The notes beneath the pieces are model-generated. The model did no database searches. It saw nothing but the letters and a program-made list of their open reading frames with translations, and was not told where the DNA came from. Of a DNA stretch of 64,000 nucleotides, positions 61,404-64,000 are shown piece after piece. Numbering within the stretch: position 1 is the stretch's first letter; each line of letters starts with the position of its first letter. The position numbers and the translations under genes are program-made. Source of the stretch: an uncultured Lachnospiraceae bacterium. Lineage in GTDB: Bacteria > Bacillota > Clostridia > Lachnospirales > Lachnospiraceae. The stretch spans positions 53,873-117,872 of the forward strand of contig CAJTSB010000007.1 in NCBI GenBank assembly GCA_910578825.1, given 5' to 3'.

Positions 61404-62048
61404 ATGAGATTACGAAATATTCCCGGTTCTCGGGAAGTCATTGCCGAAAACCGCTGGTGTATTCCAGAGACAGAACAGACAAAGGGGAAATGGAATTCTA
61501 TTTTTGGAAACGATCATCCCATTCACATAGAAATTGGCATGGGAAAAGGACAGTTTATCCTAACGCTTGCCAGGCAAAATCCCCACATTAACTATGTTGG
61601 AATAGAAAAGTATTCCAGTGTATTATTGCGAGGACTTCAGAAGATAGAAGAAGAACCGCTCGAAAATATTCGTTTTATCCGTATGGATGCAGAAAATATA
61701 TGTGAAATGTTTGATTGCAGTGAAGTGGCGCGCATTTATCTGAATTTCTCCGATCCCTGGCCAAAAGACCGTCATGCCAAACGCCGCCTGACATCCCGCC
61801 AGTTTTTGGCGCTTTATCAAAAGATTTTAAAAAGTGACGGCATGATAGAATTCAAAACAGATAATGTTGATCTTTTTGATTTTTCTCTCGAGGAGGTAAC
61901 AGAAGCCGGATGGAGACTCGTGGCATTTACCAGAGACCTCCATCACGACGAGACTATGAATCAGGGAAATATTATGACGGAATACGAGCAAAGATTTTCT
62001 GCAAAGGGAAATCCCATTCACAAATTGATTGCATCGCAGTCAACGTAA
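61404..62048 (+). CDS. trmB: tRNA (guanine(46)-N7)-methyltransferase
   Basis: The 214-residue SAM methyltransferase has IHIEIGMGKGQFILTLARQN (SAM motif I), YVGIEKYSSVLLRGL and the TrmB signature YLNFSDPWPKDRHAKRRL. EFKTDNVDLFDFS follows. It makes m7G46 in tRNA. AAAGGAGA precedes the ATG. It is divergent from the DD-carboxypeptidase gene and convergent with the next gene, 3 bp away at its end. Confidence 0.97.
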   Translation: MRLRNIPGSREVIAENRWCIPETEQTKGKWNSIFGNDHPIHIEIGMGKGQFILTLARQNPHINYVGIEKYSSVLLRGLQKIEEEPLENIRFIRMDAENICEMFDCSEVARIYLNFSDPWPKDRHAKRRLTSRQFLALYQKILKSDGMIEFKTDNVDLFDFSLEEVTEAGWRLVAFTRDLHHDETMNQGNIMTEYEQRFSAKGNPIHKLIASQST

Positions 62049-62051
62049 TCG

Positions 62052-63695
62052 TCATTCTATTTTTATAACCTTCACCGGATCTTCATCATCTGTATAGAGA
62101 ACTTTTATCGTATCTCCCTGTTGGTATTTTACGATATCCAGAAGGTCCGAATTCGTCAAATCAACATCGAAGACCTCATCCTTCCCTTCCAGGGAAAAAT
62201 AAATATGCGTATTACCTTCGACATTTACTGGAATCAGATTTTTAATTCTGCCTGTGACATTCTTACTCTGTTCCTCCAGTGTCGAGGTAATTCCATTATT
62301 TTTTAACAGCTTGCTGTAAGCCTTCTCACATTCCTTAATGGTATTTCCGGTTGCTACCCACTGGTATTTCTGGATATTTACCATACCGTACATTTTCACC
62401 AGACCTGCGTCATCTTTCAGTGCCATAAAATACGTAGGTTCTCCGGAAATATTCAAAAGCAGGGGGAAGGTCGCATGGTAACCTAAGTTCTGTACCTGAC
62501 CTTCTGCAGATGACATTGCCGATTCCTCCGTAGCGCCCTCAATTTTATAGAAACGCGTCTCCATCGTACGCTGATTCATCAGGACAAATCCTACATTGGA
62601 CTGGTCACCACTGACACTGGTAACACCTGAATAGACCCAGACGTCATCGTCCAATGCAATGTAATTGTATCCATTGGTTGTCTGCAGACAATCCTTCTGT
62701 CCCAATACGCTGTTGAAGAATCCATGTTTTAATGTGCCGTTATAATCGTAAAGCTCCATCAGAAGTTCCGCCTGATAGACTTTATCCACCCATTGAGGCA
62801 CCTCATCTATTTTATAATCTGTACATTCACCTGTCACCGCATTACAGATTACCACATTTCCAATCGTAACGCCGCCAAACAATCCTATATTAAATTTCTT
62901 GACCGGACAAATCCAATACGGGGTTCCTTCTTCATCTATCTCAAAGAAAATCTGCTCTGTAAAAATATAAGTAGGATAACGGAAACGCAGATGCCGATAG
63001 ATATTCCTATTCAAATATTCTGCCTTGGAGTATTTGATTCCCTGCTCCAGTTTGACACACTCCGTATCCTGCGTTGCCATGTCAATCTTGATATAAGCCG
63101 GAATTCCGTTGCCCTGGTTGGTCAGCCATTTGATCGGGCTTGCATATTCCAAAGGCGTTACACGCACCGGTCGGTTGTTGACATTGATCTGGCTGTAATC
63201 TCCGGAAACCTCAAACTGAGATACCATGTCCACCATGCTTCCCATCTTTCGATTTCCTAAAAGAGCCGCCGAATCTTTGTCCAAAATCGGAATCGTATTG
63301 TAATCTACCTCAGAAATATCTCTCGTAAAATCACGGTCTTCCACATTCATCAGCTGCTGGTACTTCTTCGCATTTATTATCGGTGAAGAGAGAATTGCGC
63401 CGATTGCCAGGATAATTAAAAGCACCGCGAGTACACCCAGACATATTTTAGTTCCGATGGAGGCTGTCACGGATAAAGTCAGGCTCTTATTTTTCACCAC
63501 TTCTCCAATGCTTTGATACTCCTTAAACGCTTTCCGCGCCATTGTTAAAAGCCCGACTACAATCACCGCACCAATTACAAACCACCATGTTCCGATCGAG
63601 TGAATATTAAATGCCGGGATCGTGACATAATAGTACACGAAAGCCACAACCAGTGCAATCACTATAATAATTGCATTTCTTACTGCTTTTTTCAT
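62052..63695 (-). CDS. Large membrane-anchored protein, function unknown
   Basis: The 547-residue product has three N-terminal hydrophobic segments (NAIIIVIALVVAFVYYYVTI, GTWWFVIGAVIVVGLLTMA and a third at about 82-107). A long beta-rich domain follows (YNTIPILDKDSAALLGNRKM, RVTPLEYASPIKWLTNQGNG, VVICNAVTGECTDYKIDEVP). I do not recognise the family, though similar large proteins occur in Lachnospiraceae. It may be a cell-surface or envelope protein. It has its own promoter (63738-63766) and AAGGAG before the ATG. Confidence 0.8.
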   Translation of the reverse strand: MKKAVRNAIIIVIALVVAFVYYYVTIPAFNIHSIGTWWFVIGAVIVVGLLTMARKAFKEYQSIGEVVKNKSLTLSVTASIGTKICLGVLAVLLIILAIGAILSSPIINAKKYQQLMNVEDRDFTRDISEVDYNTIPILDKDSAALLGNRKMGSMVDMVSQFEVSGDYSQINVNNRPVRVTPLEYASPIKWLTNQGNGIPAYIKIDMATQDTECVKLEQGIKYSKAEYLNRNIYRHLRFRYPTYIFTEQIFFEIDEEGTPYWICPVKKFNIGLFGGVTIGNVVICNAVTGECTDYKIDEVPQWVDKVYQAELLMELYDYNGTLKHGFFNSVLGQKDCLQTTNGYNYIALDDDVWVYSGVTSVSGDQSNVGFVLMNQRTMETRFYKIEGATEESAMSSAEGQVQNLGYHATFPLLLNISGEPTYFMALKDDAGLVKMYGMVNIQKYQWVATGNTIKECEKAYSKLLKNNGITSTLEEQSKNVTGRIKNLIPVNVEGNTHIYFSLEGKDEVFDVDLTNSDLLDIVKYQQGDTIKVLYTDDEDPVKVIKIE

Positions 63696-63737
63696 TATGT
63701 TCTCCTTTTGTTTTATCTGTATTATAAGGTTAGTACA

Positions 63738-63766
63738 ATTCTACCCTTTTCTTCTCATATTGTCAA
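63738..63766 (-). promoter_or_regulatory. Sigma-A promoter of the 547-residue membrane protein gene
   Basis: On the minus strand a perfect TTGACA (63766-63761) and TAGAAT (63743-63738) are 17 nt apart, 42 nt before the ATG. Confidence 0.65.
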
Positions 63767-63811
63767 GAATGTATAAATATGACATTTTTCTAAAAAATTT
63801 TAAAAAAGTTC

Positions 63812-63840
63812 TTGCAATCCTTAAAATTTTATTATATAAT
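63812..63840 (+). promoter_or_regulatory. Sigma-A promoter of tRNA-Lys
   Basis: TTGCAA (63812-63817) and TATAAT (63835-63840) are 17 nt apart, 27 nt before the tRNA start. Confidence 0.75.
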
Positions 63841-63867
63841 AATCATTGTCTTGAAAAGAACATGTAA

Positions 63868-63940
63868 GCGCCTCTAGCTCAGCTGGCAGAGCACCTGACT
63901 CTTAATCAGGGTGTCCAGGGTTCGAACCCCTGGAGGCGCA
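63868..63940 (+). tRNA. tRNA-Lys (CTT)
   Basis: A 73-nt cloverleaf has acceptor GCGCCTC/GAGGCGC with discriminator A, anticodon stem CCTGA/TCAGG around loop CTCTTAA (anticodon CTT), and T arm with GTTCGAAC. CCA is not encoded. Confidence 0.95.
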
Positions 63941-63944
63941 CTAT

Positions 63945-63989
63945 AGAACTTGTTGTGACGATGCGCTCTCACGATGGGTTCTTTTTTTT
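63945..63989 (+). terminator. Terminator of tRNA-Lys
   Basis: AGAAC (63945-63949) pairs with GTTCT near 63978-63982 and an inner GTGA/TCAC pairs around a 10-nt loop. A run of T follows. The outer and inner stems are separated by internal loops, so it is a rather weak hairpin. Confidence 0.6.
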
Positions 63990-64000
63990 GGTATTTAGTC

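Overview
The window looks like a chromosomal segment of a Gram-positive, moderate-GC Clostridia member, most likely Lachnospiraceae. The evidence is the Firmicutes gene order around yaaO, yaaR, holB, ricT and rsmI, the spmA/spmB pair, AGGAGG-type ribosome binding sites, secreted proteins rich in Big_2 and FIVAR domains, tRNA genes without an encoded CCA, and Gram-positive-type surface proteins. No insertion sequence, prophage, CRISPR array or rRNA gene was seen.

Region 1 (1-18538) is a surface-polysaccharide block. A minus-strand run from 17108 down to 1990 has short gaps or overlaps and reads as one operon: S26-type peptidase, PqqD-like protein, an SDR-PelD fusion, a PelE-like protein, an 823-residue membrane protein, a DUF2194 (NodB-like) protein, PelF, PelG, DUF2304, a GT4, a GT2 and a DUF4874/DUF4832 protein. 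This is a Gram-positive Pel-type exopolysaccharide locus, with PelD as the presumed c-di-GMP receptor (RxxD site kept, GGDEF site lost). A second DUF4874/DUF4832 gene converges on its end, and a Stealth-family sugar phosphotransferase runs off the left edge. A PqqD/HPr-kinase-like gene diverges from its head.

Region 2 (18.5-35.2 kb) is mixed. It holds the rpsF-ssb-rpsR operon, a secreted Big_2/alpha-beta hydrolase, a chemoreceptor, an alpha/beta hydrolase, a sirtuin/DUF951 pair, an acyl-CoA thioesterase, an AAA-ATPase/PD-(D/E)XK protein and a MacAB-like efflux operon. It ends with a probable muropeptide-recycling pair (M19 dipeptidase plus a cytoplasmic NlpC/P60), a cysteine synthase-like gene and initiator tRNA-fMet.

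Region 3 (35.3-51.1 kb) has an FMN-binding lipoprotein/chemoreceptor operon. It then has the conserved block yaaO-like decarboxylase, guanylate-kinase-like gene, yaaR, holB, ricT, tRNA1(Val) methyltransferase and rsmI. A 5.5-kb opposite-strand gene for a huge LamG/FIVAR/Big_2 surface protein interrupts this block.

Region 4 (51-64 kb) holds a DUF885 lipoprotein, mgtE, spmAB, an AGCS symporter, an AbiE-like toxin-antitoxin pair, a multi-hairpin intergenic element, an ArgR-like protein, a DD-carboxypeptidase, trmB, a large membrane protein of unknown role and tRNA-Lys.

The most interesting targets are the variant Pel operon with its SDR-PelD fusion and attached PqqD/peptidase/kinase cassette, and the cloverleaf-like palindromic element beside the AbiE-like pair. 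All calls come from reading the sequence; no database search was run.
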